The translations under genes and the position numbers were made by a program. A stretch of DNA of 64,000 bases from Gonapodya sp. JEL0774 (lineage: Eukaryota; Monoblepharomycota; Monoblepharidomycetes; Monoblepharidales; Gonapodyaceae), in assembly GCA_027604505.1 (NCBI GenBank), contig JADIIX010000047.1, forward strand, positions 1 through 64,000. Direction: 5' to 3'. The notes beneath the pieces were generated by a model. The model saw nothing but the letters and a program-made list of their open reading frames with translations. It made no database searches and was not told the origin of the DNA. Below, in pieces: positions 1-9,940 of this stretch (positions are counted from its first letter, which is position 1; the number at the start of each line of letters is the position of its first letter).

Positions 1-539
1 TTATGAGGTACCCATCACTGTTCCACCGTATTTTTGAGGGTGCACAGATTCCTCTCCCTATGTATCCGCACAATTTTTGGACAAAGTGGCGAGAGGATAT
101 GTATGTATTCCTTAGAACTGTCTATCCCCAATGCGTTGAACTTGACTCATGGGGAAACCCTAGACTAGATTTGCTAACATTCTGAATACACATTTCTCCC
201 AATTATTCAAGAGATTACGGTTATCTTACATCATTTCACAGGTTCAACTTGCATCAATTTTATGGGTGGGGGGTGTAAAATATGCGACAATGGACAGTGT
301 GCAAAAACAACCACCAACCAACTTGGAGACTGCACTTGTATCTGCATTCAAACAGGCACTCTTCAACGTCCATGGACAGACTTTGTCCTGTCAGAGCCAA
401 CAGCAATACCACTGTACACAGCCATCCTCTGTGATGTGCAATATCTGGTACCAAAGCGACAATCAAGCAGGGACTTCTTTGTAAAACCGCACCCTGCTAC
501 GTCCGTCAAACTAGGGGTACTCTGTGCCCAAGGTGTGGT

Positions 540-1360
540 AAAGGTTGCACGTCAACGCACAAAAGCCCTCCTTTCCAATCTTACAGCAAACCCACTTACA
601 TTGCTGAAAGGAACGCCGTTTATGATGGCAGAACCCCACCTGGCATCCCAGTTCAATTTCATGAGCCTGAAAGAACAGACAGAAGACAACACCCTGTCTC
701 CTACCAAGGCCCCTCATAAATCTCTGGAGGAGATTTGCAAGGAAATAAGCCAGGAGAGCAATGGCACGTGGTATGTCCCAAAGAACCCAATTGAAGGGCT
801 CAACCTTGCAAAGACAGCCAACCTGTCAATGCAGGGGCAAAATATTCTGACATATTCTTTCCAACAATCGGCCATGGCATTGATACAGGTGATCTTCCAC
901 CTACTGTGGTTCCTCCACATTGCACAGCTTTTCACAAGCGTCCACAGGAAGTCAAAGACATGCTGGACCAAATGATAATCCATTCACCCAGTCGTACTTG
1001 TACCCAATAACAATGGCAAAATATGGTTTTGAGTTGACTATCGTGAGCTGAATGCCGTCACCAAGAAAGACCAATACCCACTTCCCAGAGTTGATGATGC
1101 ACTAAGCTCTCTGCAAAATACGAACTACATCTCCACATTTGATGTCACTTGGGGCTACTGGAACATAAAATCCATATAGACGATGTACCAAAGACCACCT
1201 TCATCACCCCAGAACGTCTCTTTGAATTCCTCCACATGCGGTTTGGGCTAAAATACGAACTATATCTCCATGTTTGCCATCACTTGGAGCTACTGGAACA
1301 TAAAATCCATGAAGACAATGAATGTGATGTACCAAAGACCGCCTTCATCACCCCAGAAGG
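540..1360 (+). pseudogene. Ty3/gypsy protease-RT linker and N-terminal reverse transcriptase remnant
   Basis: The frame from 262 to 975 contains LTANPLTLLKGTPF near 585-630, typical of the stretch between retroviral-type protease and RT. After the stop at 973-975, other frames carry VDYRELNAVTKKDQYPLP (about 1035-1085), the RT finger motif, and FDVTWGYWNI (about 1138), matching the family 'F..LD...GY.QI' block. Frames change around 975, 1035 and 1150. The catalytic YxDD block is absent because the sequence jumps from the 'KTAFITPEG' block straight to the end of RNase H. Confidence 0.8.
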
Positions 1361-1361
1361 T
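1111..1361 (+). repeat. Internal direct duplication inside the RT remnant
   Basis: The sequence from about 1111 (aatacgaactacatctcca) to about 1236 recurs from about 1250 (aatacgaactatatctccat) to 1361. Both copies hold the 'gctactggaacataaaatcc' block and the 'cttcatcaccccagaa' block, so the same RT motif is encoded twice in tandem. The second copy has an extra 9-nt stretch (gaatgtgat). This explains the repeated LEHKIH and PKT-FITPE strings in the frame from 1149. Confidence 0.75.
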
Positions 1362-2400
1362 CATGAGTCCCTCCAATGGCTTAATGATTCCTCAAAGCCA
1401 GGGCGTCTAACCCACTGGCCATTAAGACTGGCAGAATTTGACTTTATCCTGTCTTATTGTCCACGCAACAAGAACCGTAATGCAGACGCTCCTACCCACT
1501 TTGAGCAACCTGCACTGTCAGACACAGAGATGTCTCTTCCACCTCCGTTAGGCCCCACCCTTGCTACCATGGCTACTGAAAATGAGCCTGCAATAAACCT
1601 CCTTGCTGCACTGAAAGTCGGATTAGACACAGCAGACTTTCAACGCCAGTTTGCAGCCAATCAATGCTCCTACCCACACTGGGCCACAATTATTGATTAC
1701 CTGTCTGCTGCGCAAGCTCCAACAAATGTGTCAGTACGATTAATGGCTCAAGAAGCTCTTCATGAGATTGCCCCCCAAACTGGTCTCTCAACACACACAG
1801 CAGAGATCATGTGCAACAATCAATTGCATAAGGCCACACAGATTTGAGTCCCTCGCAACTGCAAGGAGGAAATCCTTTGGGAGTACCATGAAGACCCATT
1901 AGCTGGTCACATTGCATCTGGCAAGATGTGGGATGCCATCTGCCAGCATTTTACATCACCTGGTATATCCTACAATGTGCACCGTTGGACTGCTGTTTGC
2001 ATTGTGTGGCAAAGTTGTAAACCAAGTTAACCACATGTACAAGGCCACTTAGAGGCGTTCAACACCAAGGATATCAACCCTGGGGACAAGATCTCCATTG
2101 ACATCTTAGGACCGTTCCCAACCACTGAACACAAGAACCAGTATATCCCCACCATGATTGACCATGCATTATTGTGGCTCAAAGGTGTCCCAATCCCATC
2201 AATGGCAGCTGAAGTTATGGCAGATGCCATTTTTTGACACTGGATTTGTTGACAAGGTGTCTCTTTACACTTGCATTCTGACAATGCAAAGCACTTTGTA
2301 AACCGCGTCATGCAAAACTTGGCAAAGCTCTGTGGCTTCCTGCACACGCTCTCTGCTGCATATCATCCTGAGTCCAACTCCCACATCGTTTCGTCAATGA
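1360..2400 (+). pseudogene. Ty3/gypsy RNase H end, integrase zinc region and integrase core remnant
   Basis: The frame to 1847 contains GRLTHWPLRLAEFDF followed by NADAPTHFEQ, equivalent to the 'GRL.RW...L..FDF....G..N.VADALSR' end of RNase H, with the terminal motif altered. After the stop at 1845-1847 comes HEDPLAGHIASGKMW (about 1889), the start of the integrase HHCC zinc region; one expected cysteine reads W (CIVWQSC). The core then shows SIDILGPFP (about 2095) with the first catalytic Asp and LHSDNAKHF (about 2270) with the second. The third acidic position falls in a degraded stretch (YHPESNSHIVS). An in-frame stop lies near 2237. Confidence 0.8.
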
Positions 2401-2868
2401 CGCTCTGGCAGCACACATCAATGTCAGTCATACCAATTGGGATGTCGTAATTGAACCCGTCTTGTTTACATATCGGACCACTGTCCATTGAGCCTCAGGA
2501 GACACAACCTTCTTCCTCAACCATTTGAGAGATGCAAGGCTCCCATCAGACTTGAGATTTCCTGGTGTCACCAACCCCCTCAAATGAGGCCTCAAGACGT
2601 GCCAACCGCCACCACTGTCTTGGCCCATGCATATGACCAACTACACACACACATGTGTAAGCAGAGGAAGATCTGTCAAGCTGCTTACGACCACATGGCA
2701 TCTGTTACTGACTTTGACATCAACCAACTAGTCATGGTGTACTACAAGGAATCCCATTGAAACGGGGAGAGTACGAAGCTCATCTCCTGCTGGATTGGCC
2801 TGTACCGCATCACTGAGAAGGTCAGCCAGAACCTTTTCCGGGTAAGACACATAAGCACTGAGCATGAG

Positions 2869-3357
2869 ATGACTGCCCATGTCAGTCACATACCAAGACT
2901 CCAGCCATGGGTGACTCATTACATCCCAGACCCGGCACGCATGAGTGCAACACCAGCTCACTCAACTCGCAAAACGCAAACGCCAGTTGATGCCGCAGTT
3001 GCTCAGCAAGACATCGCTGAAGTTGACCTGGGCCCTGACTTCCAACCGACCTACGTTGTGGAAGCTATCCTTGACCAGAAGATGCAGCCCAAAGCCAAAG
3101 AGGTACTGGTCAAATACCTAGTGAAGTTCCGTGTGTATGCTACACCTGAGTGGCAACCTGAAGGCCTCCTGGCAGCCGACAACCTTATCAATGTGTACAA
3201 ACGCAACCACCACTGTCTGGACAGGAAGATCCTTATGCGCCGCGCTTGCCATAGAGGATTTGCACAGCACCATAAGCTGCTGCGAGAGAATGTTGACCAC
3301 ATGTGTCGCAAAGCTCTACCTGATGCCAACCCTGCCACCCTACAGATATACGAGTGA
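2869..3357 (+). pseudogene. Integrase C-terminal region with chromodomain (degenerate element)
   Basis: This 162-residue frame starts with HVSHIPRLQPWV, the family's 'HVS.LK....' motif that ends the integrase GPY/F module. It goes on to a chromodomain-like segment near residues 63-110 (3054-3200): YVVEAILDQK, then VKYLVKFRVY, then PEWQPE, matching 'Y.VE.IL..R ... YLVKW.GY ... TWEP'. The Trp of the second aromatic-cage motif is Phe here. In chromoviruses this domain targets integration to histone-marked chromatin. The frame itself is open, but the rest of pol is broken. Confidence 0.75.
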
Positions 3358-3383
3358 GATTCGCTTTTGAGAACCCAGGGAAG

Positions 3384-3795
3384 TGTTGTGAGACAATGGC
3401 CAAAGGCGGGAGTTTAACCAGAGTCACGTGACCCCTCGAGCATGACAATAGTTGTCCCCATTCTCCCCCACGCGTCACCCTGGCTGCGGCACCTGTTCCT
3501 TGGATAGATGTCATATCTAGTAGTATATAGATGCATTAGCATCGTTTTTAGATTTTTCCAGTGATCTTAGTTGTGCTAGTGGCTCAGCAGCAGCCACCTA
3601 GTGATCACAGTGTGCACGACTTCAGAGACATACACATTGAGTTTCAGGATAGAACTGAACAGTTCCAGCGCGAACCACAACAGAACGCCTGTAGTCTACA
3701 AATAGATTGGGTGCACCACAATGGAATAAAATGCAATTGAAGAAACAAAAAGTCTTTGCATCTTTCTTGCACAATTGTCAATTCACTACCTACAA
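3384..3795 (+). repeat. Putative 3' LTR of the Ty3/gypsy element
   Basis: A purine-rich run (cccagggaag) ends at about 3383 and is followed by TGTTGTGAG, a plausible TG start after a polypurine tract. The stretch has an AATAAA at 3725-3730 and a T-rich segment after it, as expected for R/U5 polyadenylation, and may end near the 'ctacctaca' at about 3795. The partner 5' LTR is outside the window, so the borders cannot be confirmed. The end lies about 65 bp from the stop codon of the next gene. Confidence 0.45.
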
Positions 3796-3859
3796 TCTCA
3801 CTTGAGTTAAGGTCAAATACATGAGAGTAATCAACAATACATATGGACTTAAGATGTAT

Positions 3860-5804
3860 CTATTTGGAGAAGCTTCCAATTTTCTTCTGTGGATGATATT
3901 CAACATTACCATCTTTATCCACTGTTAGCATTGGCTGTCCTGATAAAGTCTCAATACTATCTGCCATATGCTCAAGGAATTGTGATGTAGGACGTAACCT
4001 GGCAGATCCAGCAACAATAGGACGATATGAGACACCACTGCTGTCTGTGGAATAAGACATTCCTAGTAAGGCAGATGTTGATGCCTTGTACATTCCATGG
4101 CTGTGCATATTTGAAAGTGCAGGAGCAGAAGAGATTGTCCCACTGATTGATGTAGATTGTGCTTCGCTGTAGTGGCTTGGGAACAGGTCACCATTTGACT
4201 CATTTGCAACAGAAAATGCAATGGGATTGGGACCAAACAAATGTGGTCTCTCCTTGTGGTGTGGGAGAGTAATGTCAGGTGGGAACATGACCAGAAAATC
4301 ATCAGATTACTCCAAGTTTGCTTACCTCCTTCAAAGTTTTGGATGGGCTTCCACTGACAAATGTAGATCTGGGGCTTTCTGCAGGACCCCTGTCTGAGGA
4401 TGAGCTCGACATAACCCTGTGTCGTGATGGCAAATATGCGGTAAGAAGCCCTGCTCCAGATTCCCGTAATGTTTCCTCAGCTGATTCCAGGTTTGAAACA
4501 AGAGTACTCGAATCGGATTTTGAGGTGAATATTGTTGTTGTTGTGCCAGTGTCAGTTGTACCTAATATAGAATGACTGGTACTACTGGAAGAGGAGATGG
4601 CGCGTTCAATCTTTCGAGGACCAGATTCAATAGGTGCAGTCAGCATTGAGGAATTGCTGCTCAGTGCATCCAAAATCTGGATGCCCCAATCTGTGTGAAC
4701 CTGCGATTTCCCATCGACGGCCAGACTCAAGCTTCCAGCAGCTTCTACCGATCCAGAAGTTAACCCAATCGATGGTGTCCTGTCACGATAATCCGAGTCC
4801 AGTAAAGGTGTCGGCACTGGGCTGGGTTCATCAGGAGCACTTGTGTGATTCTCCACCAAATCCACCGCTTCAGCCGCAGAAGGTACCCCGTCTACAGACA
4901 GTTTTGAGCTCTCCACAATCTCTCCTGATGTTTCCGAACTAACTACATTCTCCTTCTCCACCCCACGCCCATGACTGGATCCACCGTTGGTCAGAGTTCC
5001 ATCAGCACTCTGGCCCAAATTCTCAGCAGAGGGAGCAATTGACAGTGCTGACTTGTGGGAGATAGCACGAACTGGAGACGTTGGAGAAATAGAGGATGGA
5101 TCTAATACGGAAGATACTCCGAGCTTCAATCCCAAGTTATCGAATCCAAATCTCTTCGTGGGAGAAGGCGCCTTCTGCGAAACCTCGCCATCGGCATCAC
5201 GACGCTTGTCCGACTCTGGATACACCGCGCCTCGCTCCTTGAGTATCATCGCCAATGTCTCTGCCCGAATCAGCTCCAACCGAGCTTCCTCGTTCTGAGC
5301 CCGTTCCCAATCCAGCAAAGATTGCAGCCTCCCCACTTCCGCCTCGAGAGCAGTAATTCGTGTGAATGCGTCGGTCAGCGACTCGGAGGTGGTGGCGACG
5401 AGCGAGGTGAGATTCTCATGTCTGGACCCGAAAGGGAAGTTCCGAGTGGTGGAACATCGATAACAGGCCAGCGAAGTTCAAATCATGATTATTGGCAAGC
5501 GTACGGCAAGTAACGCTCCGTGAGGGACTGAGAGCCATTGGAAGGGTCGATGGAAGGTCCAACACTCACTCAAGCTTCATGGCCGAGTTTTCGCTCAGCA
5601 GCCGGGCGTTCTCCCCTGCGAAGCGGGAGAAGGTCAACTTTAGAACTTTCAAAAGCCCGTGTCACATGGCGTTCAGTACGGACCTCTCAACCTAGTCGTC
5701 TCAACTCCCAATCGTCGCACCGTCTCCAGGTAATCGGCCAATGCCGGGTTCGACTTCCCCAGTTCCTGGATCAAAACGGTGTCTGGGACTTGAGGAGGCA
5801 TCAT
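3860..5804 (-). CDS. Unrecognised protein: N-terminal coiled coil, Ser/Thr-rich disordered body
   Basis: Not recognised. Exons read in transcription order: about 5804-5691, about 5615-5570, 5421-4326 and 4252-3860. The N-terminus begins with two Met codons at 5804 and 5801 (MMPPQVPDT) and is a short helix. ENARLLSENSAMKLE and ALEAEVGRLQSLLDWERAQN then form a heptad-like coiled coil. From about residue 130 the protein is low-complexity, rich in Ser, Thr, Pro and Gly. The end (TVDKDGNVEYHPQKKIGSF) is more ordered. The junctions 4326/4252 and 5570/5421 close in phase with good GT and AG sites; the first intron has only a weak donor, and an in-frame Met at 5912 is an alternative start. It lies tail-first against the retrotransposon LTR and head-to-tail with the RNF14-like gene. 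Confidence 0.6.
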
Positions 5805-6011
5805 ACAGTCCCGGATGGGTGGTGGAGGAGACCGGTTGCCAGAAAAACGAGGGACAAGCGAAATTGTCGGTGGGTTTTGGGGCAACCAAATTCTGCCGGA
5901 AATTGGACACATATCGCCACAGCAACACTGGGTTCCAATTTTCTGGAGGCCTCAATGGCATATGTTCACACCGACCAACAGAGAATCACCCAATGTAAAT
6001 TGCAATCATAT

Positions 6012-9000
6012 CTACACAAAACGAGCGACAAATTGCTGCTCTACAAAAACTGGGTCTACAGCGAAGTTCCTTTGCTCTTCCTCAAAACCACCAACGTCGC
6101 CCCATTCTTCTGGCATGAGGTCCGGTGCGACTCCGTTGAAAAGGTTCTGGTAACATGCGGTACCAGGTTGATTGAAATGCGCGTAGGGTTTAGCTAGAGA
6201 GGAGGACAAAAACAACAAGGTCAGAATTCCGTTCACTGAACACAAGCATCAACTCTACACAACCAAAACCCCCCGAAATAGCGGCACTCACAAGAACTGA
6301 GCCAGGCTCCACACAAGTAGCAAAAGTGAGTCTTAAAGAAATCAGACGGTCAGTTTCCCTTTGTTCCGGCAAACCTCGCCCACAAAAAGAACCAAAACAC
6401 CAGACGCTCACCTTGCACCGAGAGCACGTCATATGATTACACCCTTCGCTCTTTTCCACATGGAGACCACACTCTGGACAATCTTTGCTGTTCTCGACGA
6501 GCCATTTGCGCGACTCGCGCTCATTCTCCCAGTCCCGGGCCATCTTGCGCATAATCTTCTCTCCGTAGCGCTTCTCGTAAAATACAACCTGCTGCATGTC
6601 GTTGTCGTGCGTGGCTTTGAGGTAGGCTTCGATGATGGGAGCGAAGTTGCGCCAGCTAAATTGGTGGAGATGAGAACGTGCAGTGATGAAGGTTGGGGTC
6701 CACATGAGAGGTGACGGGCGACGACGTGGGACACTCACTTGCAAACTCGGGAGCTGCCTCCATGCCAGGACCGTTGGCATACGGCACAGAAACCTGATGC
6801 GACGAAAGACAAAGAACGATTGTTCAGAATGGGGACTACTCGCATCTCCACCCGGACCACGCTGTCTACTCACAGAACCCACAGTGCGTACTAACACCAT
6901 ATCCAAACCAAGTAAATCAAAAATGAGACCACCCCAATTGCGAGCCCCGCAAAAACACCCTACGCAGCCATCCCCAACCAAACTCACCACACGGCCATGC
7001 GCACCCCGGTCTGCTCCTTGTTCTCCCCCGGGTGTATGTTGGCGGGCGCCTGGCAAAACGGCCGGGGACAAAAGCAGATGTCGGTGCGGGCCTCGAGCTG
7101 CTTTTTCTGCCAGAGGGCGTCGTAGCGGTCGAAGAGGTCTGTTGTGGGCGGGTGCGATGGGATGGGCGGAGGGCGAGGAGAGAGGGGGGGTTGAGGGGGA
7201 GTGGCAAGGACCAAGGAAGCGGAGATGAGCGTTGGATGGTGAGACAGACCGCCAAGGGCACCTGCCGCCCGGCCCACACACTCCACCCAACCCACCATCC
7301 CCCAACAACACCCTCAACCCGGCCCTCGGTACCTGCCCCCTCAATTCCTCCCTCTCCCTCTCCGTGTCCCCCTCTGTCGGTCCCGGTTCCCGCTCCTGTG
7401 TCTCGTCCGCCGCCATTTCCCCCACCCCCACCCAAGGGAGCTGCGCTTCGGTGTGCGCCACCCGCCGCTTGGTACACGACACGTCAAAGCACAGTCCGAC
7501 CTGGTCGATGTCGTCCTCAATTTTTACGGAGAAGTAGTCGCGGGAGCAATCGGAGCTGGGGGGGGGGGTTGGGAGAGAGGGCGGCGGGGCGGCGGAACGG
7601 GTGGTGAAGGGAATGGGGAACGAGGGAGGAGATTCGTATTCGGGGCACAAGGGCGACGGGAACGAAAAGAGAAATGAGTCCACGCAATACACGAGAGGAC
7701 AGCCCAACGCTTGTCGGACCACGTGAACACTCTAACCCCACACTTCCCACCCACAACCACCCTAACGCCACCCTAACGCTCGCTCACAACCCCCCTTCAA
7801 CTCCCAACGTACCAAAACACGTGCTTGCACGGGTCGAACCGTATACACGCCGACCCGCGCAGTTCCTGGAAACACAAGGCACAGAGAGAGGGTTGTGGGA
7901 GTGAGTGGAGTGGGATGGGTGATCGGCGGTTGGGAGGATGGCGGGAGTGTGGTTGGGAGAGGTGCGGAGGAGGGAGAGGACCAGGGAAGGGAGAACGTGC
8001 AGGACCAGTGTCAGATACAAACACAACGCAACCGTCACCTGCTCCCCACCCCCACCCCCACAAACCCACATTAAAGCACACCCCACACGAAAATAACATG
8101 CCCTCGAACGCAACCTGTTCCATCTTCTTGTCGTAGGCGACGAGGTGGTCGAGGACATCTCTGTCCCTCTCCGTGTCCCGCTCGGTGTCGGCGTCGGCGT
8201 CGGCATCCTCTCCGTCCCCGTGTCCGTCCCCCTTGGTTTTGGTTGCCATTTTATTTTGGGAAGAGGAGGATGGGAGTGTGAGCAGGGGGTAGGCGAGGTC
8301 AGAAGGGTATGAGATGAGTGCGAGGTCCGAGAGGAAGGTGGAGCGGAGGTATTCGGCGAAGGAGAAGAGGCACTGTCCGGGGCGGGGGGGGAGGGAGGAG
8401 GGGGGGGTCAGGGGTGATGGTGAGGGACGGCACCCGAAGGACACCTTGGTGTGCACACACGTTCTCCCTCCTATGCGCTCGGACCAACATCGGTCAAGTG
8501 GTCCAATATGGTAGGACCCCTCTCTCTTTCGCACAACGGTCCATGAGCCAGAAGGGTCAACTGGTCCGTAGGGGCGGGTACGCCCCATACGGACCCTATG
8601 GACCTCTCTCTCTCCCGGCGGGGCTAGTCCGCACCATCCCGCTGGCGCTGGTTCAGACGTACGCTGACGCTCGCGCGGGCCCTCCCTCGGTTCGCTTCGC
8701 TTACTCAGCTCCACCCTCCCATCAACTCACCGGCACCCCTTCGTTCTCCTCCCACAATTTGCCCAACCTATCGGCCACCTCGGCCCTCGTATCTGTACCG
8801 AGCCAACTGGCATCGACGACAAAGTCGACGCAGGAATGGGAGGGGTACGTGGCGGGGAACTGGAAGCGGAGGGAGATTGGAGGAAGGTGGCCGACGGTGA
8901 TGGTGGTTGGGGTGGTGCGGGGGGTGGACGAGGAGGAGGTGGTGGTGGATTTGGAGGGAGAAGGACCGATGTGCACTGCGATGGTGGGGTGGGGCAAGTC

Positions 9001-9555
9001 AATTGGTACGCGGATGGTGCCTGTGGAGGTGTCGGAGGGGGAGAGGGAGAAGTCGGGGCCAAAGATGGCTGAGAGGGCGAGAGATTCTTCACGTTGGAGG
9101 TCGAGGTTTTCTGATAAGGTGGTGGGGTGGAGAACGGGGGTGGATTCGGTGTCGGTGTTGGTGCCGTGGAGGGGAGGAGGGATGGGGAGGTGAGTGGGAG
9201 TGGAAGAGGGAGCGTTGGTGACGAGAGAAGAGAGAGACGAGGTGGAATTGGACGCAGATGGGGGATGTGAATGGATGCGGTCTGGAGTGGATGAGGACGA
9301 GTCGTGGGATTGGGGAATGTCGGGTTTCGTGGCCACTTGGACAGGGGCGGCGATATGAGAGCGCGACTGAGGAATACGCAGCGACGCATCAGCATCAACG
9401 AAATCCAGATTGGGATCCGTATTGTAATTGGACCGGGCAGATCGAAATCGCCCATGTCGGGGCTGGTGCGATGGATTTGCGGTTGTGGAGGAGTCTTGGG
9501 GTTTTCGACGTCTGGGACGCGAGCGATGCTGGGAAGGAGGCGAGTTGGAAGGCAT
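6012..9555 (-). CDS. RNF14-like RBR E3 ubiquitin ligase (RWD + RING1-IBR-RING2)
   Basis: Ten exons give 709 residues with every phase closing: 9555-8731, 8372-8070, 7865-7813, 7555-7296, 7138-6988, 6890-6874, 6793-6739, 6655-6412, 6331-6292 and 6193-6012. Residues 1-190 are low-complexity. An RWD domain follows (EESLALSAIFGPDF ... HLPPISLRFQFPATYP). RING1 is FSCGVCFN + ACIRFDPCKHVFC + DCSRDYF. The IBR holds DICFCPRPFCQAP, CTHCGFCFCAVC and HGG. RING2 has CPECGLHVEKSEGCNHMTC, with the catalytic Cys in GCNHM, then THFCYLCGAWL. The tail KPYAHFNQPGTAC is typical of RNF14. Such enzymes pass ubiquitin through a RING2 thioester. The exon 4 donor (gtgggt at 7295) was chosen to keep frame; the start is the Met just before the low-complexity region. 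Confidence 0.88.
8555..8618 (-). repeat. Short intronic repeat shared with Vps2 intron 1 (copy in RNF14-like intron 1)
   Basis: In transcription sense this part of intron 1 reads cgggagagagagaggtcc, then tagggtccgtatggggc, then ggaccagttgaccct. The first intron of the Vps2 gene has the same order and orientation at 19041-19095: cggagagagggagcggtcc, tatggaccgagggccc, then gaccagttgacc. The two genes are unrelated. Confidence 0.5.
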
Positions 9556-9940
9556 TTGGAAGGGGGAACAGTGGAAGAGTGGAGGAAGGGAAAAGGAGGG
9601 GAATAAATAGGTGAGGGCGAGCAGTGGAAGGGAAGGGGCTGATTCATATTGTGCACTCGCCCCACAGAGCCTGCAATCCGTCATCGGTTGCCGCTCATGA
9701 TACGAAATGTGCAACTGGACAACCTCTGTATTTCAGAACCAATGCAGCCAGGTAGAACTAGAAATAATGAAAATGTGAAGTTCCTAATACTGTCGTATTC
9801 TGTGTGTAGCTCGCCACTGTGTCCGTTTTCTGTGGTAACCTCTACCACAAAAAGTATTTCATACGTTGGGAGTAGTCAAATGCCGGTGGGACTGTGTTCC
9901 ATGATCCAGGCATAGGGACATCCGCAGTGGTACTCAGACT
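9556..9940. other. Intergenic: upstream of the RNF14-like gene
   Basis: No convincing coding region. It holds the 5' flank of the RNF14-like gene and ends where homology to the dispersed repeat starts (cggcaagccaatggcgg at 9941). No TATA box or terminator stands out. Confidence 0.5.

Larger units (their letters stand above)
1..3795 (+). mobile_element. Decayed Ty3/gypsy (chromovirus-type) LTR retrotransposon, 5' end outside window
   Basis: Remnants of a pol polyprotein lie in the usual order on the plus strand: protease-RT linker, reverse transcriptase, end of RNase H, integrase zinc region, integrase core, chromodomain, then a putative 3' LTR. Each piece is in a different frame or interrupted by stops, so no intact polyprotein remains. 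Most of RT and RNase H is missing and a short RT segment is duplicated. The region before about 500 bp should hold gag and protease, but I recognise nothing firm there; the 60-residue frame at 3-185 has no clear family. Order and the chromodomain place it with fungal chromoviruses. The copy looks inactive. Confidence 0.85.

Noticed and set aside
6917-7477. 186-codon minus-strand frame overlapping RNF14-like exons
   Set aside because: It is a different frame of the same strand; the RING and IBR motifs lie in the chosen frame.
6683-7607. Long plus-strand frames (181 and 191 codons)
   Set aside because: They are antisense to RNF14-like exons and introns, with Pro/Arg/Gly-biased translations that come from GC-rich third positions.
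8318-9193. 291-codon plus-strand frame
   Set aside because: Antisense to the low-complexity and RWD exon of the RNF14-like gene; translation is Gly/Arg/Trp-rich with no domain.
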